64,000 nucleotides of DNA from Clytia hemisphaerica (Eukaryota; Cnidaria; Hydrozoa; Leptothecata; Clytiidae): the NCBI GenBank assembly GCA_902728285.1, contig CACVBU010000975.1, positions 990,193 through 1,054,192 on the forward strand, read 5' to 3'. A program made the position numbers and the translations under genes. Position 1 is the stretch's first letter, and the number at the start of each line of letters is the position of its first letter. Shown here piece by piece: positions 10,790-23,900 of this stretch. The notes beneath the pieces were generated by a model that had not been told where the DNA came from, searched no databases, and saw nothing but the letters and a program-made list of their open reading frames with translations.

Positions 10790-11981
10790 TTTTTTGTTAT
10801 TTATTTTTTTTACTAAATGACAAAATAATTTAACATACATCTTTTTGTGAACTTAATTACATAAATATACAGACAGAAAAATTAAAGAAATTTGACACTA
10901 TCACCAAAAGCATTTCCTAACTCCTCCCTGAAAAGTGGCTTAAGTCAGACAAAAATTTGACCCTATGTACTTTTCAATATCAGACCTTGATAAGTAAAAG
11001 CTGTTTAAAGCCTAAAAAAGACACCCTCATTAGTTCCACGCCCTATTTTGCCCCCAACAGAGGAAACGAAGACAAAAACAATCAATCTCATCAAATCGTT
11101 TATAATCTAATTAGGCTTTTTCAGAAAAAAATTCCATATTAGACTGGATATATTTTCATAATTTGATAATCGCTATAAATTATACTGAAAAGAATTAAAA
11201 ATTCTACCAAAAAAACAAAAAAAATCCTCTCCTTATAGCCATTGTTTGACAGACCTTACCAGACCTGGGTCAATTTAATGTTTTCAAAAATAGATAAGAA
11301 ATTCTGTTTAAATCTTATAAAAATAAACCAGATTGTCTACTTCAACGCAGACATTCATTTTGCCTGTTACTGCACGAGACGCGCAAAACTGGACAGTGGC
11401 TTATGTCAGTTCAATGATTAAAAAATACAATCATCCTAATATTAACTCATTTAACTTGTATGTATGTTTTTTTTCTGAAAATACACTTTATTCAATTAAC
11501 ATTTATGATTCCATCAGACATAATTAAAGATACTACCAGAAATCTTAACCTTGTGTGTCCTTGTAGATATAGAATTAATTGCCCCATTATATATAAATAT
11601 CTAAAAGATAACTATCTAAGATAACACTAAAAAGGCTGGTGTTACTTTCCCAGAATTTCCTAAGGAATAATAAAAATAGTAAACAAAGTAATTAGTAATT
11701 GAAAGTTAGCAAATGGTGTGAAATTCCTATGAAGTATGAAATAAAAGTAAAATTAATTAATTAATTAATTAGCACACAAATAGTCAGTTGGTTCCAAAAA
11801 AAAAAGTTAAGGAAAAATAAGAAGAAAATCATTTAAGTCATTAGAATCCAAATTTCCAATGTTAATTCCTACTGATTCCAATTGAATTTTAGCTGAATTT
11901 TCCACAATCTTATAAAGGAACTAAAACTCACAAAAAATAGATCCATAGCCATAGATCCATATTAAATGCATTGACCAAAGC
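10790..11981. other. Intergenic, AT-rich
   Basis: No gene was recognised. The stretch contains an AATT microsatellite at 11751-11771 and short frames at 10957-11142 and 11333-11527 with no domain content. Confidence 0.5.
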
Positions 11982-14900
11982 TTATCGTATTGCTTCTGCA
12001 AAGTTGTCCACATTTTCTGTATCACTATCCTCTTTTTCTGACTCTGGAAAGATGTGCTTTGGTTGGTCAGGATACATTAAACAAGATTTATTCTTCTTGT
12101 TATGACCTTTATGCTGACATCTACTACATGTGATCTCTGTTTCTTCATGGCATATTGACTCAGTGTAATGAAATTGTAGTAGCCTAAGTCTTGTTAAGAC
12201 GTCCACAAATCGTTTATCTGAATAATTTGTTCCATACCTTTCAAGTTGTTTCATCTGTTTATTTAAATGTTCACCGGCAGAGCAATGAAAATATCCATAT
12301 CGCCATCCAAGTAAATCATACCACAATTTCATAAGGGACGGCACATGTTTACGTAAAATGTGAAGATAAGGCTTCTTTTTAACAAAATTTGCTCCACAAT
12401 CTAGCCACATTGCCTGGAAAAATTCTTCAGCCATATTAGCGAAGCACTCTACATCTTCTGGTTTGGGATTGGTAGCCCGCAACAGCCTAAAATATGAAGA
12501 AAATATTTTGGTTGTATTTAAGTTTATTGTCTTTGGTGAGAAAATTAACAAAGGACAAAACTCTATCTTTCTTTTATGAAAAGTAAAGAATAAAAAGGAA
12601 CTCAGAGAACTCTCTACCCTTTGACATTCATATTGTCATTATAGATCTAAAATACTGAGCCAAAAGTTTTTTACCTAAATTCAATGTATAAATTATCAAT
12701 TTATGAAAAATTATAAAAAGCGTACTTAGATATTGCAGCAAACTTTCGGTACAGCTGAGAGACACTGAACATTTTGTCAAAGCTGAGAGATTTCCATGTT
12801 TCGCCATCTCTGATGAATTCATTAAGAAACTTGTCAATGTTTGCTTCAAGGCGTTTGCAATCTTCTCCAATCATTCTCAATGTATCGCTACCATCATAAT
12901 TCTTCTTCTTGCTATAAAAATTGAACAAATTATTGTGCATTTGGTCCCTATTAGCAATGTATGTCTACATTATAATTTTTGGGAAAAAACACCCTGATTT
13001 GAGCTGGATAATGCAAAGAAAAAGTTTCATATAGCTGACTTAAGGCTTCGTGTCATTTGATTTCACAATTCTAAGTTGAAAGTTCATTCATTTCATGGAG
13101 TTTAATTTCACAATAAAAGAAATTAAATAGATTGAAACACAAAAAAGGTTAATCTTCTGACATCTTTAGTTCAGATTATTCTTTCCGCTAAAAGAAAATA
13201 TCTGTATTTTCCTGAGGTAATTTTGACAAAAGAAATAGTATAAATTACTTCCTTTAATGTAAATTTTGTAATAAAGCAACAAACCTTTGATGATACGATT
13301 CGATTTGATATGCAACATAATCTAACTGAACATGACGCAAGGCTTTTGGAATTAACGCGTCCTGTCCACGCTTATTGATGCAACTATACATGTAGGACCA
13401 AAGATATCTATGAATAGCCAATATTAGGTAAAGCCCACAAGGTGGCATGGTGTCCAATGAAAAAGCAGTGAAGAACGGTGGAGCCTTAAATATAATTAAA
13501 TTGAATATTTTAGAAAAAGTTATCAAAATCAGAGGGAGAAGCTCTGAAGTTTTATATGGAAATATTTCCACAAGAAAGTAAAGTCTAAAGAGTTTCTAGA
13601 TTTCAACAAAAAAAAATCAATTTTACATGTTCCGAGATTTAGTCATCAGATCAATTATTAGAATGGAAAGATTGATGTAAAACATACCATACTGTTACCT
13701 TTTGCTAGGGACTTTTGAGACATTTAGGGGTGAATTGAAGAGGATAGATTTCTGCAAATTTTTCAGAAACTTTCGAAACAAAATCTTAATATAATTTTGA
13801 TCCCCTTAAGGTATTATGAATCCACATCAAGATTTGGGCATAAACAAAACAGGTTTCAAAATGATAGTAAAATAATACTAACCCATTGGGAAAGGTTCTT
13901 TCTGATGAACTCTTTGTATTTTGGACTGTTCTTATCAGGCTCGTCACCAAGATGATGCAAGGCTTTTTCACCTAGTCTGCAATATTCCTCAACTGACTGG
14001 CATGTAAATATTTTCAATTCTTCACGCCCCCATTGGTCAATTGTTTCCGTACATCTGTAACAACCATTATGTGACGTGCACGAGGCTTTACCAATAACTT
14101 CGTGCACGAGGCTTTACCAATAACTTCTTTAATGTAGGACAAATCTGCTACAAAAAATACAACTACATTGAATGATTCTTTCTCACCATCAGGAAGATCC
14201 AATGTCATTCCATCTGAAACAAGTGATTCTAGCTCTTTAAAATGCTCCATTCCATGACAAATAAGATTTTCCCTATTTTCTTTACCTCTATAAAGAGATG
14301 TAGCAAATTGACCATAAGGAGAATTGATCAGCTGCTTTATGTTCATAACACTAAAAGATAGTTGTTCTGTTGGATAATTTTTGGTTGCCCTAAAATTATC
14401 CCCTGTGTCACGAAGAAATATTGTTCTCTTTAAAGGATCTAAATTTTTATAGACTGCACTACTACCCTTAAGATGATCAATAAGTTTGCTTTGGGCATTT
14501 ATGTCAGCAAACTCAAAACGATTAAACAGTTCTTTTGTTTTAACCACATTTCGGAGGGTACTTATGATGACCCCAGTGGAAGCATGCATGCAGTTAATTC
14601 CACAGTTTCTGTTTTCCCAATGTTTCTCTTGGTCAATCTTACCAATATCAAGACCATTTGAATAGTTCTTTGCTTCAACATAAGGGGCTATATTCATTTC
14701 ACACTTCGCCAAAATTTTTTTCACACCAAGATATTCACGCTGTGATAAGTCACACTGTCCTACTAGAAGTTCACAGGATTCTTTTACTGGGAGTCTTGCC
14801 GGAATCGTCTTCTTTCTCATCCCTCGGACCATCGTTTCGTTTTCACCTGCTGACTGTAAAACCTCATCGGGGTAGTTCTTGACAAGGTAGTCAATGTAGC

Positions 14901-15654
14901 CTGCATGAAAAAAGGAAAAAAAAACTTGATGTTAACTTTTTAAATCAAGGAAATACAGATAAAAAGGATTATAGGCAAAATAAGAAATTCTAACAGCAAT
15001 TCTGTTGGGTTGGTGTAATTTAAGATGCACGATCAAACAATTCGCAATTCACGATGCATGATCCATGCATAAAGTATGCTGGTTATTTCTAATAATTATC
15101 ATAAAACCATCAACCACCACTACGTTGCTGCTGCTGCTGCTGTCTTCCTCAATGGAAATTTGTAATTCACTGTTTTCTCTGATTGCATCATCTAAATAAT
15201 CATCAACTGCTACAGAAGGCCCAGAAATAACATTGAAATCAGTACAGTTGTTATCGTGTTGTTGTTGTTTTTTCAGATTGTTTATACATTTGTTATAGAA
15301 GGAAGTACCATACCCATAAAACTGCGTCCCTGTCCAATTTTTTTTGGTAGCAAGTTCAAGTTGAGATAAAACAGATTTCACAACACCAGTAATGTTATAA
15401 TCTTTAACAATTTTGTAAGGAGTATCCATATTTGATTTGTCAAACACAATACATTTAAAAACAGGGTAATTATAAACTGATTTCATAATTTGACAGTTGA
15501 TTCTAAAGGTACGACCGTCATTTCTAGAAATATCTCTCGTGCCAATATAGCCATTACGAAGTTCCTTGGTCCCAGCCTTCCATTTCCCATTTACATCCAA
15601 TTCACTAACACCAAAATTCTCAATTCCTATGAACGCGCTCGTGAAATTCGCCAT
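11982..15654 (-). pseudogene. Five-exon transposase-like gene with a 26-bp disabling duplication
   Basis: Exons on the minus strand: 15108-15654, 13883-14900, 13285-13484, 12726-12947 and 11982-12486. Exons 2-5 join in consistent phase with clear GT-AG sites if the duplication at 14075-14126 is counted once; the exon 1 donor is less certain. The product would be about 820 aa. Exon 2 holds LVSDGMTLDLP and a Cys pair in a GCYRC context after VVFFVADLSYIKEVIGKAS. Exon 3 has LDTMPPCGLYLILAIHRYLW. Exon 5 has YGYFHCSAGEHLNKQMKQLE and a CSRCQHKGHNKKNKSC zinc knuckle. The spaced Asp...Asp...Glu with an internal Cys pair resembles DDE transposases, including the general RAG1/Transib layout, but this is inference. 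I do not recognise a named family. Confidence 0.6.
14075..14126. repeat. Perfect 26-bp tandem duplication inside an exon
   Basis: Bases 14075-14100 are repeated exactly at 14101-14126 (unit starts CGTGCACGAGGC and ends AATAACTT). The length is not a multiple of three, so the reading frame shifts straight after VIGKASCT in exon 2. With one unit the frame continues to the next splice donor in the phase that exon 3 requires. Confidence 0.97.
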
Positions 15655-16956
15655 GTTGTTTTGGTAGGGGATATTTCATCCCCGCTCTATCCCCATTTGT
15701 ATCCCCTCACTTCAAAAACAGTTTGAACCACGTAATTATAGCAAATAAACAAATCTTTGGTTTAAAGAGTGAGACCAGGGAAAGATAAACTTTTTCCAAT
15801 CCATTACATGTATGTTTTACTCGCGTTTCACTGGATTTGTGAGATTCTTAAGAGAGGCAGCAGTTCGCCCGCGCCGATTTGAGCGGCGAACATCCAGCGC
15901 CCAATATAAACCGCAAGCCAAGCGAATCGCCGNTTAGAGTCACTTTAAGGGTCAATTGGACCCACTGACAAAATTGAAAAACTTCGTTTTTGTAAGATTT
16001 TAGATTGCTGCGAATAAGGTCCTTTCTTCCCCTCCCCCCATGTACAATTCTTTTCTGGAAGAGCAAAAGAAACTTCCTTATATTATTCCCAGCGAAACTT
16101 TCCGATTGCTAGTGTACAATGGAAAAGGACCAAAACGCCACAAAAGTAAATTTAATTAACACGATTTTTACCGGAGACGCCTAGAAGCGAAAAGATCCCG
16201 GAGATGGGGCAGGTATGTTTTCCTGGGAATGAGAAAGTTAGCCATTTTTTACGATACAATTTTAAAAAGTAGTACCCAGCCGTTTGCGTGATGCGTGATC
16301 GGGAAATAATTCGAGGCATGATTTGGGCTATTTTCGCGATACTTGCGTGGTGGACAAACCTTTTTTGGTAATTTTCATGATTGTCACGAGAGCAAGGAAA
16401 ATTTCTATCAATGCATTTTAAACGTGTAAAAACTCTGGTGAACCAAAAGAAAGTTGATATTCTATTTTCAAAACAAACTGCTTTTTTGAAGTTTTTTTCA
16501 ACTGAAATATCTTAAAACTTCGACCTAAAATGAAAATATCATAAGGATTTTTTGAAAAAAATAAAAAGTCTTATGATACTTTGTGCAAAGTAACGGAATT
16601 TCGTTCCATCTTTTTCTCTTTTCTCCTTTTCTTAAATCAGGGGGCAATGTTGTATATCTACAAAAATTGATCTTGTTTATCAAAAATTGAGAATATTTTA
16701 CAATAAGAAAACCAAAGGAAAATTTATATTTTCAAAATAGATGAAATATTTTGAATATACTTTCATATATAAAATACAGTATTGGAAAAAAGGTTTTAAA
16801 AATATATATATAAAATATTGGAGAAAAGGTAAAATATATAAAATATTGAAAAAAAGGTAAAAAATTATAGCATCCAAAAGTTATATTTTTTGAAATGCAT
16901 GTCAAAAAGTAAAAAACTTTCAAAACAGGGAAACAATTTCATAATTTCCAACAACA
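15655..16956. other. Intergenic; contains an ambiguous base
   Basis: No gene was recognised. An N stands at 15933 in a GC-richer patch (about 15850-15940). From 16600 the sequence is very AT-rich with repeated AAATATATAAAATATTG-like motifs (about 16800-16860). Confidence 0.6.
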
Positions 16957-17224
16957 TACACTTTTTTTAATATAAGAACAATTTTATAAGAACAACGAGG
17001 ATCAAAATTGCCAAAAAATAAGAACAATTTAAGAACAATGCTGAGCGTGAAACTACTCAATTTCAAGCAATTTAGGGGTCAAAATAATAAAAATTGGGTA
17101 TCATGCCTAAAATACCTCACTTACATCCTATTAATAAGAACATGATAGAAGCTCAAAAGTGCAAAAAAAAAAAACAGTCAAGGCTCAGAAAAATTTTACT
17201 TGTTCTTATATCAAAAAAAGTGTA
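16957..17224. mobile_element. TA-flanked MITE
   Basis: Ends are CACTTTTTTTAATATAAGAA and the complement of TTCTTATATCAAAAAAAGTG, with TA dinucleotides on both sides (16957-16958 and 17223-17224). The element body is 264 bp with no coding capacity. A TA target and short inverted ends fit a Tc1/mariner-type non-autonomous element. Related TTCTTATA...ACGTG strings occur near 5620, 19155, 40160 and 41200. Confidence 0.75.
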
Positions 17225-17282
17225 ATGCAAAAGAAGGAAAAACAAATCTCATATATAATGGGAAACATTTTCATAATCTGAA

Positions 17283-17740
17283 AGAGCGTTGAAAAATGTC
17301 CAAATTCACAAGAAAAATTTCCACGTTTTAAATGCACGTGGAAGAAAATGTCAAATTTCACAGAAAAAATTTCCACGCTTTAAACGCAAGTGGAAGAAAA
17401 TGTCCAAATTCACATCAAAAATTTCCATGTTTTAAACACACGTGGAAAATAATATCCAACTTCACAACCAAAAGTTTTCCACGTTTGGAAGAAAATGTCC
17501 AAATTCACCGAAAAAATTTCCAAGTTTCAAGCGCACGTGGAAGAAAATGTCCAAATTCACAACCAAAGGTTTTCCCACGTTTAAAATGCATGTGGAACAA
17601 AATGTCCAAATTCACAGCAAAAGTTCCCACATTTTAAACGCACGTGGAAGAAGATGTCCACATCAATAATTTCCACGTTTTAAAAACGCATGTGCAAGAA
17701 AATGTCCAAATTCACAACCAAAAGTTTTCCACGTTTAAAA
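17283..17740. repeat. ~51-bp minisatellite with internal hairpin
   Basis: About nine units each contain TTCCACGTTTTAAA, TGCACGTGGAAGAAAATG and a TCCAAATTCACA spacer. The unit folds because TTCCACG is inverted in CGTGGAA with about 11 nt between. Substitutions in several units hit one arm (for example CACGC, AAGTGG, CATGT), and one unit (about 17480-17490) has lost most of the loop and right arm. The open frame through the array is a by-product. Confidence 0.9.
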
Positions 17741-18556
17741 TGCATTTTAAAACAACAAGGGAAATTCAATCATCAATGTACTGTATCAATTAGTAAATTT
17801 TGCTCTGGGTTTAAATTTTAAATCCAACCACAACCATTTCCTTGGCTTGGGTGCCACATCTACCATCTGACCATCATAAAAAAGTGAGTTCAAACTTTTT
17901 TGATGTTGCAAGTAGGTATTTAATTTTTCAAATATAGTATGGTCAGATTTATCCACAAATATTCAGTCACCTGCCTTGTTAGAATTTGTGTAAATATACG
18001 GGCAAAATTGAAGTTAGTTTGTTGTGTTGTGAAAGTTGATAAAATGTCCTGTTTTTCAAGAGATTGCACAATCTCGCATGCCAAACCAAACGAAACATCG
18101 CAAATCCAGGAAGGAATATTAAAGAACTTCATCATCAACCATTTCTTCTAACAATCATACAAAAATCATGATCCAATTCAACTCATTAAAGCATAAAAAC
18201 CAAAGAAAAATAGCGAAAGAGCAGTATAGCAACCAGTTGTTTATTTTTGCCGCCATCTTTGTTTTGACTGTTAGAAAGCAGTATGGTCCGATTAACAATA
18301 CGCTTCCGAACCGGACGACGTTTCCCAATCGGCAAGGAAGATAGAGCGCCGTAGCCATATTTTCCCCCGACGTTTCTCGAAGAAATGACGTCTACATCCT
18401 CATTTAAAAAAACCCTACTGTTTTTCACGCCGGAACTCGATTTAAAAAAGAATTGGAAAAAAACCATTACGTAATGCTTCCAACAGACAGTCGGGTGCAG
18501 GTGACAATTCTCCATATTGGGACTTAAGACAGTTGCACACGACGACGAAATTCTGA
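17741..18556. other. Upstream of the helicase gene; no clear signal
   Basis: Short frames occur on both strands (17920-18151 and 18155-18644) without domains. A plus-strand frame at 18517-18702 overlaps the start of the helicase frame. No terminal inverted repeat matching sequence right of 28474 was found by eye. Confidence 0.4.
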
Positions 18557-20948
18557 ATGGAAACGAGGCTAAAAAAGCTGAAAAATCGATTTTATCACCC
18601 CGCATATCAGCTTTTTTCCCGCGCTTTTGCCAAAAGAATCGCACTCGCTCGCTGCGCTCGCTCGTGCGTAATAAAGGAAGCCCAAGAAAGCCTGCTCTTT
18701 GATTATCTTAGTGGACATGATTGTATTGGCGTGCTACCCACCAACTATGGGAAATCTGTTATCTTCCCTCTTCTTCCTGCGATATGCAAACATTTCCACC
18801 CAGATGAAAATCCAATTTATTTTGTCGTGACCCCCATTAATGCTTTGATTATGGATCAAATTAAGAGGTGCAGTGAGATAGGCCTGAGAGCTGTCCATTT
18901 AAATCAAGACAATTTTAAGTTTGTGAAAAGTGGACATTTTGATTTGTTGTTCTCAAGCCCGGAATGTTTGCTTGATAAGAAGTTCAGAGAAGTTTTGTTG
19001 TCCCTTTCATCAAGAGTTGCTGGGATTATTATTGATGAAGTTCACGTTGTTGTCAAGTGGTAAGATATAAAAATAAGAACTAACATGCAGAGTTTTTTGG
19101 CTCAAAAACGAAGAGTTTTTCTACACTCTTTTTCAATATATATGGTATATTGATAGGTTCCTTATAAAAAACGTGTAGTTTAAAAATATAAAACTTTTTA
19201 ACTATCCAAGATGCGATGGATTTACTAAATACAAAACCTTTAATTTAACAAAATAGACAATTCAAAATTTACAACAAAATTCTATATTGCAACATGCTAC
19301 AATAAATGATGTAGATTGACTGATGAAGTCAAAACTAATGATCTTTAACAATATGAAGTGAAGCACAAACATTTTTCAAACCATTTAATTATATCATGTA
19401 TATGCTGTTGATTTTTAATAAGAATTTGTTCAGATAATACTTGGTTTAAATGAAATTTTTGATGTGAAAATATTTGGAGCTATTAAATAAAGAGACAAAA
19501 TCAAATATTATTGCCACAGCACTTGAATTCAATAGATATAGCCTTTTGAGTATAACTACTTGTGATATAAAGCTATAAATAGTATAAAAATACATTGGGT
19601 GTATGTAAACAAGAATGCTAAAAAGCTTTTAAGGTCAAATGTGATAAAGATATATAAACCAATGACAACTACTGTTACAGTCATATCAGAATAAGACAGT
19701 AAAAATCAACTAAAAATGAAACAAAATAAATTTTGAATGAAAGTGACCGTTTATTTAAAAAAATTTCTCCTTTTCAGGGGTCTCCCATCCACCCAAAACT
19801 AAGCATTCAGAAAGGCTTACGGTGAAATTGGAAACTTACTTGCCATGTATAGCAAGAAATTCATGTGCCTTACTGCAACGGCAAATAAAAAAACAAGAAG
19901 AAAAATAGTCCAACTATTACATCTGAGAAACCACAAGATTACGAGATTATCTCCAGAAAAACCAAATGTGAAAATCTCGGTCAAAAAACTGAAGCAAGGG
20001 ACTGACTTTCAAGAAATCATAGACCATATGAGACCAATGGTTGAAAATTTAAACCAAAAGGGCAGTTGCCAAAAAACAATTATCTACTGCAACAGCATAG
20101 CACTTTGTGGCAAAGTTTTCCTTCTTTTTGACAGAAGATACCGGGGGAAAGCTGTAGGCATGTTTCATGGTCATACACCTCAAGAATTGAAAGAGATTGT
20201 CAAGACGGAATTTTCCAAAAACAACGGAAAATGTTTTATCATGGTAGCTACTTCAGCCCTTGGAATGGGTGTCAATATCAGAAATGTAAGACATGTCATC
20301 CATGTTGGATTACCTAGCGATGTGGAAGCTTATATCCAAGAGCTTGGAAGAGCCGGTAGAGATGGTGATCAAAGTAGTGCTTTTTTTTAACGCCCTTGTG
20401 ATATCGCTCACAATGCGGATGAAGAATTGGTAAGGATCATTAAGAACAAAGAGGAAAAATGTCGTCGAGTTGCCTTGCTTAAGTGTTTCAATGAAGTACC
20501 AGATAATGATTTTGATAATGAAAAGCATAAGTGTCGTGATGAATGTGAAAAGATGTGCAAGTGTGATGAATGTGCTGTAACTAAAGAAGAAATTACTCCC
20601 CCAAAATTAAAAAGTGTTAGATCAGCAGATGACGAAGAGAAAGAAACGATTTTGGCTTGTCTTGTTGCTCTTACTTTAAGTAATGAAGATGTGAAATTGG
20701 TCATGGAGAATGTCAACTGTATTCAAACCGAAACTGATCTTTTGACCTTAGGCCTTGATGAATCTGTCAGCATGTTTGTGAGCCTGGTATTTAAAGAAGT
20801 GTTCTACATAGACAATTTGAAAGTACTGCCAATTGATGACACAAAGAAAGATGATATTGACATACTATCAATGAAACAGCCGTACAAGGAAAAATCAAAT
20901 GATGAAATTGATTTCGACTCTGACAATGAAATGTTTTATAAAAACTAG
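18557..20948 (+). pseudogene. RecQ-like superfamily 2 helicase with two in-frame stops
   Basis: Exon 1 (18557-19059) and exon 2 (19778-20948) join in phase across a GTAAG...TTTCAG intron. Visible motifs in order are: a Q-motif-like KEAQESLLFDYL; motif I GVLPTNYGKS (NY where GS or GF is usual); motif II as DEVH instead of DEAH; TAT in CLTATAN; motif IV TIIYCNS; motif V ATSALGMGVN; and motif VI QELGRAGRDG. A Cys-rich segment HKCRDECEKMCKCDEC follows and fits the RecQ zinc-binding region. In-frame TAA codons at 19800-19802 and 20388-20390 interrupt an otherwise continuous frame. Such proteins unwind DNA 3' to 5'. The stop codon at 20946-20948 is followed after only 134 bp by the end of the opposing DUF6589-family gene. 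Confidence 0.85.
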
Positions 20949-23900
20949 TACCTACATTAGAATCAAAACAGTTTTCATGCAAAAACCAAGGACTTTTTAC
21001 CAGATGTCTGACCAAATCAAAGTTTGTATCATGCTCCAGGCCAATTAAATTAACACTAGTTGTCAGACTAATGAGTTATCAATCATATATCTGTTTCTGG
21101 GTCATAGGAAAAGTCATGGTTGTGCCACTTGTTGGTAAGGCATTTCATCCATTTCACCAGTGAAACTTTGTTCATTTTGTTGAAAATGTCATTGTTAAAT
21201 TTTTTGAAAGTCTCAAGTTTTCTGCCTGGTGTTTTGTGAACATTTTTGCTGTTGTGGTGAATCTCTTTGAAAAGAGTGCTGAACATTTCATGCGCATATT
21301 TATTTGAGTGGTGATTTGACTTGTTATTGGTTCAAGCCTCGTGGAGTGTCGACTTAACCAATTCCTCCATTCCTCCAATTGCCTTTGAAATGTCTTCAAC
21401 ACTTTTGTCAGTGAGGTTTTGCATACCTTGTGATTTGATCAACGCTTTTGTCACTTTGTTGATATGTTCCAATCGCAAATCAAGACTTATATTTTTGCCT
21501 TTTCCACCTTTGCTATTCACAAAACGATTCCACTTCAGCCTATGAAAAACTCTTGGAGACGATAGGGCAAGTTCTCTTGCCTTTAGGCGAAGACATACAT
21601 AGGCATACTTGTGATTTCCATTCATCCGGAAAATGAATGTAAATACATTGTAGAATCTAAACAAACGATCTCCATCACCTTCTTTGACAGCATCGTTGGC
21701 ATCAAGTAGTAGCAATCCAACGCAAAGCCTTGAGAAGCTATATTTGAATAAATCGTCATCTACTAATTCTTTCTCTGAGGATGGTAATGAAGTCAAAGGT
21801 TCAAGCCCATGCTCTCGTTGCTCGTGCATGTTCTTAGCAGGTAGGAAGAAGAATCTCTGTTGTCAAGAAATAAGAAATAATTTAAAATGGAAAAAGGAAA
21901 AATACAGATCTGATTTTTCTGATAGTCTTGATTTATGGAAGATTTAAGGGACAGTTGAAGGCTTTTTAAAAGCATAATATATGTAACCAAGCAACAGGAT
22001 GATGAAAGTAATAAAAAATGGGTTGCATTTACCTTTTTCAAAGAAATGAGAATAGTTAGTCCCTTTAGTAGAAGTAAAACTGTTTTTTGTTTCTTCTCAA
22101 AACAGTAAATATAAAATGATGCAGGGAAATCAACACTCTGAGGGGAGAGTTCTCACTTCCTGGCACTTCCTGGCAAGCTTTAAAATCAGCACAATTCAAA
22201 AACTTATTTCAAGCTAATAAACCATTTCTTAAAACATACCTTCTTGTTTCAGAAATCCAGACAACAGTAATGCCTTCGTTTCAATGTCAAAAAACTCCCG
22301 GACCTCTTGAAACTTGTCATCTACTTTCCTCAGAGCATTTTTGTTGCCTGTTTTTATCGCGTTTGTCAGGTAGGTTCCAGCATCACCAGTTGCCTCTTTG
22401 CTGTAGAACACTTTCAACGCAGACTGAGTATAGGTAGAAATGAATCAAAATTAAAATTATAGTAAAGTCGAATTCTTCAAAGATGTGTTTTCTTAAGGGC
22501 TTGGTTTTTTTTTCAAACTAAAAGCCTTCAATTGTTACATTAAATCAGAACTCCAAGCTGTAAATACATCTTCCCACAATTTTATTAGGATGTACATCTC
22601 CCATGTTTTGTAAAAAAAAAGGTTTTCAAAGATTTAAAAGAAGTCTTAACAGACATACATCATAAGCAGTCCTGATAGCATGCCAGTCTTCAAATTTAGG
22701 CAATAGTCCCTGGAGTCGTTCTTCTACAGTTCTTCCGTCCGCACGGGCATTCTGAGCAGATCTTGACCTTTCTTCTGTCAACTGGTCACCGTCTGCAGAT
22801 TCGTCTTTTGGAACATATCTTTATAATATAATATAAGGGGATTAAAGCTTTATAAAAGCTAAAATATTGATCAAGGATAACCACCCGTATAAAACTGTAG
22901 TCAGTATGGTAATTAAACAATGTATAAGTTAAAAGATACAGATTTAATTTGGCGCTTTTGCTAATTTTTATATCAAAAAGAAATCTTTTGAAAAATGTGC
23001 AAAATTAAATCCAAATGAAATTTTTTTATCAGATTGTTACCACAAGTACCCTGTAATTTCTTTTTTCACAGTAAGTATTTTTATAAGTTTTAGGTCCACT
23101 CTCAACAGATTCGATGTTTGATTTGCAAAAAAGAAATCCTGAAGTTTTTGTTATTTGATTATATTAAAAAATAATTGTGCATTGTACCTTTCTTTTATGT
23201 GTTCAATGATTTCGATCATGTCTTCGTGCTTATTCTCATTAAGGGCATAAGCTCCTAATGGTACCTTGAAATTAAACACAAAGCTACAATTAAATTCTGC
23301 TCATGACATTGACATTTCCTGCTTTTGTTAGGTTTGAAAAGCAAATTCTTTAAAAAGTTTTACTTTGGTCCAACCAAAATTTTATATCAGAATTTAGATG
23401 ATAGAAGTCTTATGATAACCTCATCCAAATAATATCATTGTTATAATGTTTATAACCTGTTCAGATTTTGTTTCAATTTCTTCCGAGTATTGATGTTTAA
23501 TGTGATGAACAACAGCATCCTTGAATACTTCTTGCATTGATGGTATCTGCTTTACAATAACCCTTGCGGCAAGAACTATAAAATCCTTCTCAAGTTTATC
23601 CAGCTCTTTGTTTGTTGGCAAGAATTCTTCTGGGGAAACATCCTTCATTTATCGCTTCTTGCTCAAATGACTACTGTTGACCTTGAAATAATATAAAAAA
23701 ACTCATTTAACTGGAAACTAGTGTAGTGTGTTCAACATTCTACCATTTTACCTGATTTTCCATCAAATTTATAGTTTATAATGAAATACACTGTTAGTGA
23801 TATGCCTTTAAAAGAGTGTAATAATAACACACAAAAATAACCATATGAAACCAAAATTCAATATAAAAATATAAAAAAGTTTAAAAAGGAGGTTCACCTT

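Noticed and set aside
17332..17669. 101- and 75-codon frames
   Set aside because: Translation of the hairpin minisatellite only.
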